Shown piece after piece: positions 6,119 to 14,147 of a DNA stretch of 32,353 bases. Source of the DNA: Nitrosopumilus sp. UBA526 (GTDB lineage: Archaea > Thermoproteota > Nitrososphaeria > Nitrososphaerales > Nitrosopumilaceae); the NCBI GenBank assembly GCA_002506665.1, contig DAXZ01000080.1, forward strand, positions 2,108-34,460, read 5' to 3'. Below the pieces are notes generated by a model. The model did not search any database, had not been told where the DNA came from, and saw only the letters and a list, made by a program, of their open reading frames with translations. Every line of letters starts with the position of its first letter. Positions within the stretch are counted from its first letter, which is position 1. The translations under genes were made by a program, and so were the position numbers.

Positions 6119-8677
6119 ATGCAAGAGGATTTGTCAGAAACTAAAAAGACAAAATCGTTGCCTGTATCGATGTTGGTGTCTGCAACGTATGATAGCAGCT
6201 CAAAGTCAACAGTTCTGAAATTCTACGAGCCCAAGTCCCAGGAGTTGATCCAGTGGACGGACGAAACAGGACACAAGCCATACTGTTATTCTAAATTATC
6301 CCCAAGTGAACTAGATTTTCTTTTGGAACGAGACGATGTTGTGGAGATCAAGACAGTCAAAAAGTATGACCTGATAACAGACCAAGAAATCGAGATGTCA
6401 AAGATTACAGTTGCAGACCCGCTAGCAATAGGAGGAACAGCAGGGGACAAGAGCATTAGAAATATCATGGAGACATGGGAGTCTGATATCAAATATTATG
6501 AGAATTATCTGTATGATAGAGAACTGATAGTTGGAAAATATTATGATGGTGTAGACGGGAAGCTAAGGCCACACGATCTAAAGATCTCCGACGAGGTCAA
6601 GATGTCGCTAAAGACTCTGCTGTGGGACAATGTGGATTGTGAAATCATGGTAAATGCAGAAGAGTTTAAAGGATATATCTCAGAGTGGGCAGAACTGCTA
6701 AATCAGCCTATCCCAAGTATAAAGAGACTCAGCGTAGATATTGAAGTAGAGCCCGAAGTCGGCAGAATTCCGGATCCAAGACTAGCAGAAAAAAAAGTCA
6801 CCGCCATAGGACTAAAGGGATCTAACGGAGTTGATGAGATCTTTGTGCTCAGAACAGAGGGAACAGATGAGGGAACAAACGAGCTAGAACAAAACATCAA
6901 GATTACGTTTTATGAGCTAGACGAAGAAAAAAAGATGATTCAAGACGCATTTGATATAATCAAGACTTTTCCGTTTGTTCTAACATACAACGGCGACGAG
7001 TTTGATCTGCTGTACCTCTACAACAGGGCAGACAGACTAGGGATGACAAAGTCAGAAAGCCCGTTGTACATGATGAGGGACTCGGCAACCCTCAAAAAAG
7101 GAGTACACCTTGACCTGTATAGAATTTTGTCAAACCGTTCATTTCAGACCTATGCGTTTAGTCAAAAGTATACCGACTTTTCTCTAAACAGCGTCTCAAA
7201 GGCACTGTTGGGAAAAGAAAAGATAGATTATGGATTAAACTTTGATGAACTGTCACTTTACCAGACTGCAAACTATTGCTATAATGATGCCCTACTGACG
7301 TATGAGCTTACCAGCTTTAACAATGACCTGATGATGGATCTGCTTGTAATCGTTGCAAGAATAGGAAGAATGCCAATTGATGATATTTCTAGAATGGGGG
7401 TCTCACAGTGGATAAGGAGTCTACTGTACTACGAGCATAGGAAGAGAAATTATTTGATCCCAAAGCGAGAGGAACTACAAAGAAGAACAGAAGGCGTCAT
7501 GTCAAATGCGGTGATAAAGGACAAAAAGTATAGAGGAGGACTTGTAGTTGATCCAAAAGAAGGAATTCATTTTGATGTGGTTGTAATGGATTTTGCAAGT
7601 CTGTACCCTAGCATAATCAAGGTCAGAAACCTGTCGTATGAGACAGTCCGATGCTCGCACGAGGAATGTAAAAGCAATACCATACCTCAGACCAATCACT
7701 GGAAATGCTCAAAGAGAAACGGCCTGACATCAATGATTATCGGCTCGTTGCGGGATCTAAGGGTAAACTATTACAAGACCCTCTCAAAGGAAGAGACACT
7801 TACAGAAGATCAAAGGCAGCAATATACTGTGGTAAGTCAGGCACTCAAAGTAATTTTAAATGCAAGTTATGGGGTAATGGGTGCTGAGATATTCCCACTG
7901 TATTTTTTACCAGTAGCAGAGGCAACTACTGCAATCGGAAGGCATACAATTTTGGAGACAATCAAAGAGTGTGAGGGCGCAGGAATAGAGGTGTTGTATG
8001 GAGACACGGACTCGTTATTCATAAAGAATCCCACAAAAGAACAGATACAGACAGTAATCAAGCAGGCAAAAAAGGATCATGGAGTTGATTTAGAGATAGA
8101 CAAGACATACAGGTACTGTGTGCTAAGCAATAGAAAAAAGAACTATCTCGGTGTCACAAAATCAGGCAAGGTGGATATCAAGGGCCTGACAGGCAAAAAA
8201 TCACATACACCTGCATTTATCAAAAATTTGTTTTATGAGCTAGTTGATGTCCTATCCAAGGTTCAGACTATGAAAGACTTTGTGAATGCTAAACAAGAGA
8301 TTTCAGAAAAGATTGCTACATGTGGTAAGAGAGTAGAGGCAAAGGAGATACCGCTTGAGGATTTGACGTTTAATGTAATGCTAAACAAGGCACCTGCAGA
8401 ATATGTAAAGACCATTCCCCAACACATAAGAGCTGCAAAACAGCTAGAGTCAATCAGAGAGATAAAGAAGGGTGACAGGATCTCATTTATCAAGACCATA
8501 AACAAGCCCGGAGTCAAGCCAGTAGAACTAGCAAATAAAGACGAGATTGATTCAAAGAAATACATGGAGTTTATGGAATCAACACTAGAACAGATTACAT
8601 CGTCGATGGATTTGGATTTTGATACTATGCTAGGAAAGCCAAAACAGACGGGGTTGGATGAATATTTTTGGAGTTGA
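6119..8677 (+). CDS. polB: family B DNA polymerase with proofreading exonuclease and PIP box
   Basis: An 852-residue replicative-type archaeal family B polymerase. Exonuclease motifs: Exo I DIEVE (D207, E209), Exo II YNGDEFD, and Exo III in YCYNDALLTYE. Polymerase motifs: A is DFASLYPSII (D491), B is LKVILNASYGVMG, and C is YGDTDS (D629, D631). Between A and B, C512, C517, H527 and C530 form a possible metal or disulfide site, where Pyrococcus-type enzymes carry a related Cys pair. The last ten residues QTGLDEYFWS are a textbook PCNA-interacting peptide (Q843, L846, Y849, F850), so it should be tethered to the sliding clamp. It begins 1 nt after the dCMP deaminase stop. Complete and apparently intact. 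Confidence 0.95.
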   Translation: MQEDLSETKKTKSLPVSMLVSATYDSSSKSTVLKFYEPKSQELIQWTDETGHKPYCYSKLSPSELDFLLERDDVVEIKTVKKYDLITDQEIEMSKITVADPLAIGGTAGDKSIRNIMETWESDIKYYENYLYDRELIVGKYYDGVDGKLRPHDLKISDEVKMSLKTLLWDNVDCEIMVNAEEFKGYISEWAELLNQPIPSIKRLSVDIEVEPEVGRIPDPRLAEKKVTAIGLKGSNGVDEIFVLRTEGTDEGTNELEQNIKITFYELDEEKKMIQDAFDIIKTFPFVLTYNGDEFDLLYLYNRADRLGMTKSESPLYMMRDSATLKKGVHLDLYRILSNRSFQTYAFSQKYTDFSLNSVSKALLGKEKIDYGLNFDELSLYQTANYCYNDALLTYELTSFNNDLMMDLLVIVARIGRMPIDDISRMGVSQWIRSLLYYEHRKRNYLIPKREELQRRTEGVMSNAVIKDKKYRGGLVVDPKEGIHFDVVVMDFASLYPSIIKVRNLSYETVRCSHEECKSNTIPQTNHWKCSKRNGLTSMIIGSLRDLRVNYYKTLSKEETLTEDQRQQYTVVSQALKVILNASYGVMGAEIFPLYFLPVAEATTAIGRHTILETIKECEGAGIEVLYGDTDSLFIKNPTKEQIQTVIKQAKKDHGVDLEIDKTYRYCVLSNRKKNYLGVTKSGKVDIKGLTGKKSHTPAFIKNLFYELVDVLSKVQTMKDFVNAKQEISEKIATCGKRVEAKEIPLEDLTFNVMLNKAPAEYVKTIPQHIRAAKQLESIREIKKGDRISFIKTINKPGVKPVELANKDEIDSKKYMEFMESTLEQITSSMDLDFDTMLGKPKQTGLDEYFWS

Positions 8678-8705
8678 CATAGATGCTCATTTTGTATATG
8701 ATATA

Positions 8706-10175
8706 TCAGTAGAGATAACTCATCAGCTTTATCTGCTCTTCAGTAGTGATTATGTTTTTGAAAGTTAATAGTTCCAACAGATCTTTAAAGAGTGCTTTTT
8801 GTTCAGCAGACATTCCTCCAGATCCCTTCTCACCTGGTGGGCCCGGTGGGCCTCTAGGGCCTGCAGGACCTACTGGGCCTTGTCCACCTACAGAGCCTTG
8901 CTCACCTATTGAACCGATAGGTCCGATGTGTCCTCGCTCACCTTGGGGGCCTTGAATTCCTTGGGGGCCTTGTGGGCCTTTCTCGCCAGAAGGACCAGTT
9001 GTTCCGCGCTCACCCTGAGAGCCCTGGGGTCCTTGTGGGCCTTTCTCGCCAAGTACCCCCATAGGGCCAGTCGGGCCTTTCTCTCCGATGACCCCTAGTG
9101 ACCCTTTGTCACCTTTCTCGCCTTGCGGGCCTGGAACTCCAGTCAGTCCTTTAGAACCGGCAGGGCCTTGTGGGCCTTGTGGACCTTTCTCGCCGATGGG
9201 GCCTTCAATGCCCTTGTTTCCTTTCTCACCTATCGAACCAGGTGGGCCTATGTGTCCTTTGTCACCAGATGAACCTGCAGGACCTTTCTCGCCGATGGGG
9301 CCGGGGCCACCTTGAATTCCCTTTTCACCTTGAACGCCAGATGATCCTGTCGGGCCTTTCTCGCCTGAAGAACCAACAGGGCCGGTTAATCCCTTATCTC
9401 CAGATACTCCTTGCTGACCTTTGTCACCTTTTTCTCCCAGAATGCCCCTCAGTCCAGCTGCGCCTTTTTCACCTATAGGACCTGTAGATCCTTTCTCACC
9501 CTTGTCACCAAGCGGACCTTTTAATCCAGTAGAGCCTCGCTCACCTACAAGACCTGTCTGGCCTCGCTCACCCTTGTCACCGGCGGGGCCTGGAACTCCC
9601 TTGTCACCCTTGTCTCCTTTGTCACCTGTAATTCCTTTATCGCCAGTCAAGCCCTTTGTACCTGCTACACCCTTGTCACCTTGTGAACCCTTGTCACCTG
9701 TTACTCCCCTGTCACCTATTGATCCTTGAAGGCCTTCAGGTCCTTTGATTCCGGGTTGGCCCATAGGACCTTGCTGTCCTGGTGCACCTGCAAAACCAGA
9801 TGCTAGAATAGATTTTTTAGAAGGTTTTGGACTGGTAGTAATTGTTTCAGATCGTTCCAAAGGAACATCAAATACAGAGTATAATGGAGAGAAGAGATCA
9901 GTTACAACAATCCAGATTTTGTCAAGATTGGCAATAGATGAAGGAAGTGGATTTGTTTGGGAACCAAGAGTTTCAGAGAATGCGCCGTCCTTGACTTGGA
10001 GATGAAAGGTTCCCTTCCACAATGTTGAGAATCGTTTTGTTTTGATTGCATCATCAGACGGCTTGCTATCAGTGACAGCAATTTGGGCCTCGTACATACC
10101 TGACTGCTTGAAAGGCGACTGTCCTTGAATCTCTAGCCGTGGTTGAGATGACACAATCGTTTTAGTACATTTCAA
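8706..10175 (-). CDS. collagen-like G-X-Y repeat protein
   Basis: 489 residues in three parts. Residues 1-125 form a beta-rich domain with no signal peptide. Its pattern (SGMYEAQIAV..LWKGTFHLQVKDGAFSETLG..NPLPSSI..IWIVVTD) resembles the N-terminal module of many bacterial surface or fibre proteins that precedes collagen repeats. Residues 127-456 are G-X-Y without a break, about 110 triplets, rich in GEKGP, GDKG and GPQ. Frequent K-G-E and K-G-D pairs and the C-terminal GPRGPPGPPGEKG would favour a triple helix without hydroxyproline. The last 33 residues are a helical cap (AEQKALFKDLLELL...), a possible trimerisation unit. It starts at TTG 10175, divergent from the TPR gene. Without a signal peptide, export is uncertain. 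An appendage, matrix or adhesive fibre is a guess. Confidence 0.9.
   Translation of the reverse strand: MKCTKTIVSSQPRLEIQGQSPFKQSGMYEAQIAVTDSKPSDDAIKTKRFSTLWKGTFHLQVKDGAFSETLGSQTNPLPSSIANLDKIWIVVTDLFSPLYSVFDVPLERSETITTSPKPSKKSILASGFAGAPGQQGPMGQPGIKGPEGLQGSIGDRGVTGDKGSQGDKGVAGTKGLTGDKGITGDKGDKGDKGVPGPAGDKGERGQTGLVGERGSTGLKGPLGDKGEKGSTGPIGEKGAAGLRGILGEKGDKGQQGVSGDKGLTGPVGSSGEKGPTGSSGVQGEKGIQGGPGPIGEKGPAGSSGDKGHIGPPGSIGEKGNKGIEGPIGEKGPQGPQGPAGSKGLTGVPGPQGEKGDKGSLGVIGEKGPTGPMGVLGEKGPQGPQGSQGERGTTGPSGEKGPQGPQGIQGPQGERGHIGPIGSIGEQGSVGGQGPVGPAGPRGPPGPPGEKGSGGMSAEQKALFKDLLELLTFKNIITTEEQIKLMSYLY
8808..9797 (-). repeat. collagen triplet repeat tract (coding)
   Basis: About 990 bp encode 110 consecutive Gly-X-Y triplets. 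Because GGN codons recur every 9 nt, the opposite strand shows long Pro-rich open frames that are only shadows. Triplets are imperfect at both DNA and protein level, with blocks such as GEKGP-GPQGPQ recurring. The tract is therefore diverged but could still recombine or slip. Confidence 0.9.
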
Positions 10176-10250
10176 GTATTTTTGCCTTTAGATCGCTAAA
10201 ATCCACCTTTAGGTATAGACATGAGCAGATGTAGGCTCAATTAAGATGGA

Positions 10251-10260
10251 TATTTATCTA
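10251..10260 (+). promoter_or_regulatory. TATA-like box supporting a GTG start at 10282
   Basis: TATTTATCTA is centred about 27 nt before the GTG start of the TPR gene, consistent with a leaderless transcript. No in-frame ATG occurs upstream that would fit better. Confidence 0.5.
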
Positions 10261-10281
10261 GATGTAATGTCAAATTGAGCT

Positions 10282-11394
10282 GTGAAGAGACCGTTTGGTA
10301 AAAAGCCAAAGGACGTAGCGCCAGAGACGACAATACCTAGAGAGCGGAGTCTTGTAGATATAGACTATAACCGTAAAAAGTTGTTCAAAAAGGGAATCAA
10401 TTTGATGGCAGATGAAAAGCTTGAAGACGCCATCGAGATCTTTGAGCAGGCATTACGAATTGAACCAGACAATGTTGAGACACTGATGAAGGTAGGATAT
10501 GCCAGATTTCACCTAGATGAGCATGCAGAAGCACTAAGGGCATATGACAAGATTCTGGAAATAGATGTTACAAATCCAGAAGCCTGGAACCTCAAAGGAC
10601 TAGTACATTATGAACAAAAGAATTATGCCAAAGCCCTCGATGCAGTCCAAAAGGCAATCGAGTCAGACCCGACATATGGAATGGCGTGGTATAACCAAGC
10701 ATGTTTCTTGTCACTGTTAAATCAGGTTCCAGAGTCGCTAGAAGCCCTGAAACGTTCCATTGAAATCGATGTAAAAAATGCTAGAAAGTCAATCAGAGAC
10801 ATGGACTTTATGAACGTTAGAATTGAAGAAGGGTTTAAGAGAATCCAAGAGGTGGTGGTACTAGAATCAATAAGGCAGGGGTACCACACACTAGGGGCAA
10901 TAGTTTGGACTACATTTCTAGACAGGATTGATGCAGAAACAGCTTTGAGAAAGCTGTTGGAGAAGGGACTGATAGTACAAAATGAGAAACGTGAGGGGCT
11001 AAGCAAGATTCCAATATATGACCTTGCAGACAATATTGCAGAAAAGGTTGGTAAAGAGAAGAAAGGCCTGTTTGGAATTACCAAAAAAACCTTGCCAAGG
11101 CCAATCAAGAACCTAAAGGAGCTCAGCCAGGCAATCCAGTCAGTCAAAGAATCAATAGAAGAAGAAGACGTTGAGAAGACCATCAAGATATTTGACGAGT
11201 TCATAGACTCTGCCAAGTCAGGCCAGCAGATGATAGAGATCTTTTTTGACGAACATAGGGAGATCAGACTATGGAAGATAAGATTAAAGGACCGGGGGGT
11301 AGACTATCTGATTGACAACAAAGAAAAGATGATGGTTTTGTTTGATAATGTAGAAGGAACAGTTACAAAAAAGCTTCGAAGCGAGATCTCCTGA
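10282..11394 (+). CDS. TPR protein with C-terminal winged-helix-like region
   Basis: 370 residues, GTG start. Residues about 34-169 hold four consecutive tetratricopeptide units, with consensus positions visible in GINLMADEKLEDAIEIFEQALRIEP, YARFHLDEHAEALRAYDKILEI, GLVHYEQKNYAKALDAVQKAIESDP and ACFLSLLNQVPESLEALKRSIEI. A segment near 195-240 (GAIVWTTFLDRIDAETALRKLLEKGLI) looks like a winged helix, followed by a charged helical tail. The fold points to a protein-protein scaffold, possibly with nucleic-acid contact; no partner is evident. It is divergent from the collagen-like gene, sharing a 106-bp promoter region, and its stop abuts the stop of the convergent rhodanese gene with no gap. Confidence 0.85.
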   Translation: MKRPFGKKPKDVAPETTIPRERSLVDIDYNRKKLFKKGINLMADEKLEDAIEIFEQALRIEPDNVETLMKVGYARFHLDEHAEALRAYDKILEIDVTNPEAWNLKGLVHYEQKNYAKALDAVQKAIESDPTYGMAWYNQACFLSLLNQVPESLEALKRSIEIDVKNARKSIRDMDFMNVRIEEGFKRIQEVVVLESIRQGYHTLGAIVWTTFLDRIDAETALRKLLEKGLIVQNEKREGLSKIPIYDLADNIAEKVGKEKKGLFGITKKTLPRPIKNLKELSQAIQSVKESIEEEDVEKTIKIFDEFIDSAKSGQQMIEIFFDEHREIRLWKIRLKDRGVDYLIDNKEKMMVLFDNVEGTVTKKLRSEIS

Positions 11395-12201
11395 CTATTC
11401 AGCAGACAGATCCCAATAGCTTGCATCTTGCTGTTTTTCTGTAGGTTTTTGGAGGCTCTTCCACTCTTTGAAGGAACGGACATACAGTTTGGTATTATGC
11501 AGTCCGGTAGTCTTTATGGCATAGTATGCCAGTCCTGAGAGTGTTCCCACACTTCCACAGTATGTTATGATTTCAGAGTCTTTTGTGATACCGCGGTTCT
11601 CCAGCAATCGCATCATGTCTTCTTTTGGGCGCAAGATTTTGTCATTTGTTGCCAGAGTTCTGTAAGGCAGACTGATGGCACCAGGAATGTGCTGTTCAAG
11701 AAAGTTCAGCCTCTCTCGATTATCAATCAAGACTAGATCATCTCTAGTTTTTGCAGATTCCAGGTATTCCGAGGTTGCCAGAATTTCAGGACGCAGATTC
11801 AAAGAGTGTTCCTTGTTTTGAACATTAACACTCAGAGAGTCATGCTCAAGACCCAGTGACTTCCAATGGCCATATGTTGTCTCAAGCAATGTAACATCAG
11901 AGTGTCCTAGATATTCCAGCGTCCATGCAACCCTTGATGCTAGAGCGCCAAAGGTATCGTCATAAACTACTACTGGCATCTGATCATCGATTCCCATAGC
12001 GCCTACAAGTTTCAGGACTCGTTCCGGACTGTCATCAGACAAGAGATCTGCAAGAGGCAGGTTTACAGCAGACGGGATGTGGTCTTGTTTGTAATCCTCC
12101 TTTCTTCTCACATCAATTACCCTGACACTCTTGTCTCGTATCTCTGAACGCAACGAGTCGGTGTCAGTTGTAACATTATCAGATTTGCTCAAGCAGCGCA
12201 T
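11395..12201 (-). CDS. tandem-rhodanese sulfurtransferase
   Basis: A 268-residue two-domain sulfurtransferase of the thiosulfate/3-mercaptopyruvate type. Domain 1 (about 10-120) has the standard inactive site, with YDDTFGALASRVAW where a Cys loop would sit. Domain 2 (about 145-260) carries the catalytic C215 in the loop ITYCGSVGT. The loop CGSVGT differs from both CRKGVT of thiosulfate sulfurtransferases and CGSGVT of mercaptopyruvate enzymes, so the sulfur donor cannot be called. Its first 13 bp overlap the end of the upstream siroheme reductase gene, indicating translational coupling. The pair probably handles sulfane sulfur and sulfite/sulfide together. Confidence 0.88.
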   Translation of the reverse strand: MRCLSKSDNVTTDTDSLRSEIRDKSVRVIDVRRKEDYKQDHIPSAVNLPLADLLSDDSPERVLKLVGAMGIDDQMPVVVYDDTFGALASRVAWTLEYLGHSDVTLLETTYGHWKSLGLEHDSLSVNVQNKEHSLNLRPEILATSEYLESAKTRDDLVLIDNRERLNFLEQHIPGAISLPYRTLATNDKILRPKEDMMRLLENRGITKDSEIITYCGSVGTLSGLAYYAIKTTGLHNTKLYVRSFKEWKSLQKPTEKQQDASYWDLSAE

Positions 12202-14054
12202 TCACCCTTTCCGGTCTTTGTGTGATAGCTCGTATCACTTCCATAGTCAGAGTAAAAGTCAGGATCATCTTTGATGTCAGGCGGGATAGTCAGTGGCTCT
12301 AGTATCTTTTTGATATCAGGTATTGACTGTACCTCATTGCCATTTACAATTCTGTGAATCCATTGCTTTAGAGTATCGTCAGGTTTTTTGTTCTGCTTGA
12401 ATGTTTCAATTATCTTGAGAATCACCGGTATTACCCTCTTTGCAGGAACCCTAAGAATTGTCGGTCCCAGCATAGTTTGGCCATCAAAGCGTCCGCCAAT
12501 GGACATCTGGTAGTTGGCATACATATCATGCCCTACACGTCCCCCACCACCAAAGAACCCGATGGTTGCAATCCCGTGCTGTCCACACGAGTTTGGACAT
12601 CCACTAATCTTTATAGACGAGTCGCATAAATCATCGTCTTGGTCTAGTTTTAGTTCAAGGAATTTTCTTTGAATCTCTTTTGCCAGCCTGTGCGAGTTTG
12701 TCAATGCAAGGTTGCAAGAAGTAGTGCCAGAGCATCCGATTGGGGCGGCCATTGTCAAGGCGCCTGATTTTGCCAGTCCGGCCTCAAGTAGTCTCGAGTA
12801 CAAATGTGGCATATCGTCTTTGTGTACATATCGTATTGCGATATTTTGTACAAAGCCAGACCTAGCCTTGCCTTCTGATGAAAAGTCACGGATTATACTT
12901 GCCAGTGCAGAGAGCTGGCTTGCAGTGATATCACCTGCCTCCAAAGTGAGAAATACCACATAATAGTCAGGCTGAGTCTGTTTCATGGTGTTTGTCTTTA
13001 GCCACCTAGCATAGCCTTCAGGGACTGCAACACTGCCGCCCTCATTAGATACTCGGATTGGTCTTTTAATTTCACAGGGGGTATCATCAACATCTAGTTG
13101 TGTGATAACTGACTGTGTAGCTCGGACTATGGCTCTTTCTTTGAGTACGAGGTTTTGGAATTTTTCCCATCCCATGTCATTTACAAGATAGCGCATCCTG
13201 TTTCTTGCAAGGTTTTTTCTATCACCAAGTCTGTCAAATATCCTCACCACTGCAATCGAGGTGTAAAGCAAGTCTTCTTCTGGTGTAAACTCTTCGAGCT
13301 GATGCCCAACATATGACTTGTTTCCTAGTCCTCCACCAAGAAAGATCTTAAAACCGCGCTGAGGTGCACCGTCAGTCTTTCTGATTTGTGGAACAAGTCC
13401 GACATCTACCATCCTTACCATCCCGTGTCGCTCACAGCATGTAAAATTGAATTTGAATTTGCGTGGAAGGTTCTGAGCCATTGGATTTCTCAGGAAAAAT
13501 CTTGCAGTAGCAAGTGCAAAGGGCGTTGCATCAAACTCTTCGTCAGGACAGACACCGGAAAGCGGACTGCACATTACATTTCTAACAGAGTTTCCACATG
13601 CCTCCCTTGATGTCAGGCCGACCTGGGCAAGACCACGAAATATCTCAGAGACGTCCTCAAGAATTACCCAGTGGAGTTGGATGTTTTCTCGTGTGGAGAG
13701 ATGTGCACTTCCAATAGAATACTGCTCGCTGAGTTGAGATATCTTTTCAATCTGATCAGGATAAATCTCTCCTGCAGGGAGCTTTATTCTCACCATCGCA
13801 TAGTCACCAGTCATCCTAGTACCATACGCCCCATGCTGGAGTCTAAATCGTCTGAAATCGTATTCATCATATTTGCCTTGACGGAATAGCTTTACAGTCT
13901 TGGCAAAATTATCTGCCTCCTCGATTCTAGACCAGTCTATTTTGGGCTTTGTAGAATGCTGTGATTCTATAATATTAGATGCAGTCAATATTGGGGATTC
14001 CTTGGGGTTTGGATATAAATTTTTGATATGTGGAATTTTTAAGAGATATGTCAT
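12189..14054 (-). CDS. siroheme [4Fe-4S] ferredoxin-type sulfite/nitrite reductase
   Basis: 621 residues with the duplicated nitrite/sulfite reductase fold. Half 1 shows HLSTRENIQLHW and EACGNSVRNVMCSPLSG. Half 2 binds the coupled siroheme and iron-sulfur cluster through C441-x5-C447 (GCSGTTSCNLA) and C486-x3-C490 (SGCPNSCGQHG). It performs a six-electron reduction, of sulfite to sulfide or nitrite to ammonium, with a ferredoxin-like donor, in the cytoplasm. Overlap with the rhodanese, and cysteine synthase, TusA and thioredoxin reductase nearby, favour assimilatory sulfite reduction. The family is hard to split by eye, and an assimilatory nitrite role cannot be excluded in a nitrite-producing organism. 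The first 35 residues look weakly conserved, so the true start could be further in. Confidence 0.88.
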   Translation of the reverse strand: MTYLLKIPHIKNLYPNPKESPILTASNIIESQHSTKPKIDWSRIEEADNFAKTVKLFRQGKYDEYDFRRFRLQHGAYGTRMTGDYAMVRIKLPAGEIYPDQIEKISQLSEQYSIGSAHLSTRENIQLHWVILEDVSEIFRGLAQVGLTSREACGNSVRNVMCSPLSGVCPDEEFDATPFALATARFFLRNPMAQNLPRKFKFNFTCCERHGMVRMVDVGLVPQIRKTDGAPQRGFKIFLGGGLGNKSYVGHQLEEFTPEEDLLYTSIAVVRIFDRLGDRKNLARNRMRYLVNDMGWEKFQNLVLKERAIVRATQSVITQLDVDDTPCEIKRPIRVSNEGGSVAVPEGYARWLKTNTMKQTQPDYYVVFLTLEAGDITASQLSALASIIRDFSSEGKARSGFVQNIAIRYVHKDDMPHLYSRLLEAGLAKSGALTMAAPIGCSGTTSCNLALTNSHRLAKEIQRKFLELKLDQDDDLCDSSIKISGCPNSCGQHGIATIGFFGGGGRVGHDMYANYQMSIGGRFDGQTMLGPTILRVPAKRVIPVILKIIETFKQNKKPDDTLKQWIHRIVNGNEVQSIPDIKKILEPLTIPPDIKDDPDFYSDYGSDTSYHTKTGKGECAA

Positions 14055-14117
14055 ATATGTAATACATAATTTTCCTATGTTTATGCAGACATTATCCTAT
14101 AGAAAATATGGGCAAGG

Positions 14118-14127
14118 TATTAATTAT
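14118..14127 (+). promoter_or_regulatory. TATA-like box of thi4
   Basis: TATTAATTAT is centred about 25 nt upstream of the ATG at 14148, so the mRNA should be leaderless. That leaves no room for a TPP riboswitch leader, and I see none. Confidence 0.45.
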
Positions 14128-14147
14128 TAACGAAATGCAGAATCGTT

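Noticed and set aside
8746..9729. Long Pro-rich open frames on the plus strand opposite the collagen-like gene
   Set aside because: Every Gly codon read in reverse gives a Pro or related codon, so the 9-nt periodic collagen DNA keeps the complement open. These are shadows.
14055..14147. TPP riboswitch before thi4
   Set aside because: The gene appears leaderless and the conserved TPP-binding motifs are absent from the 93-bp gap.
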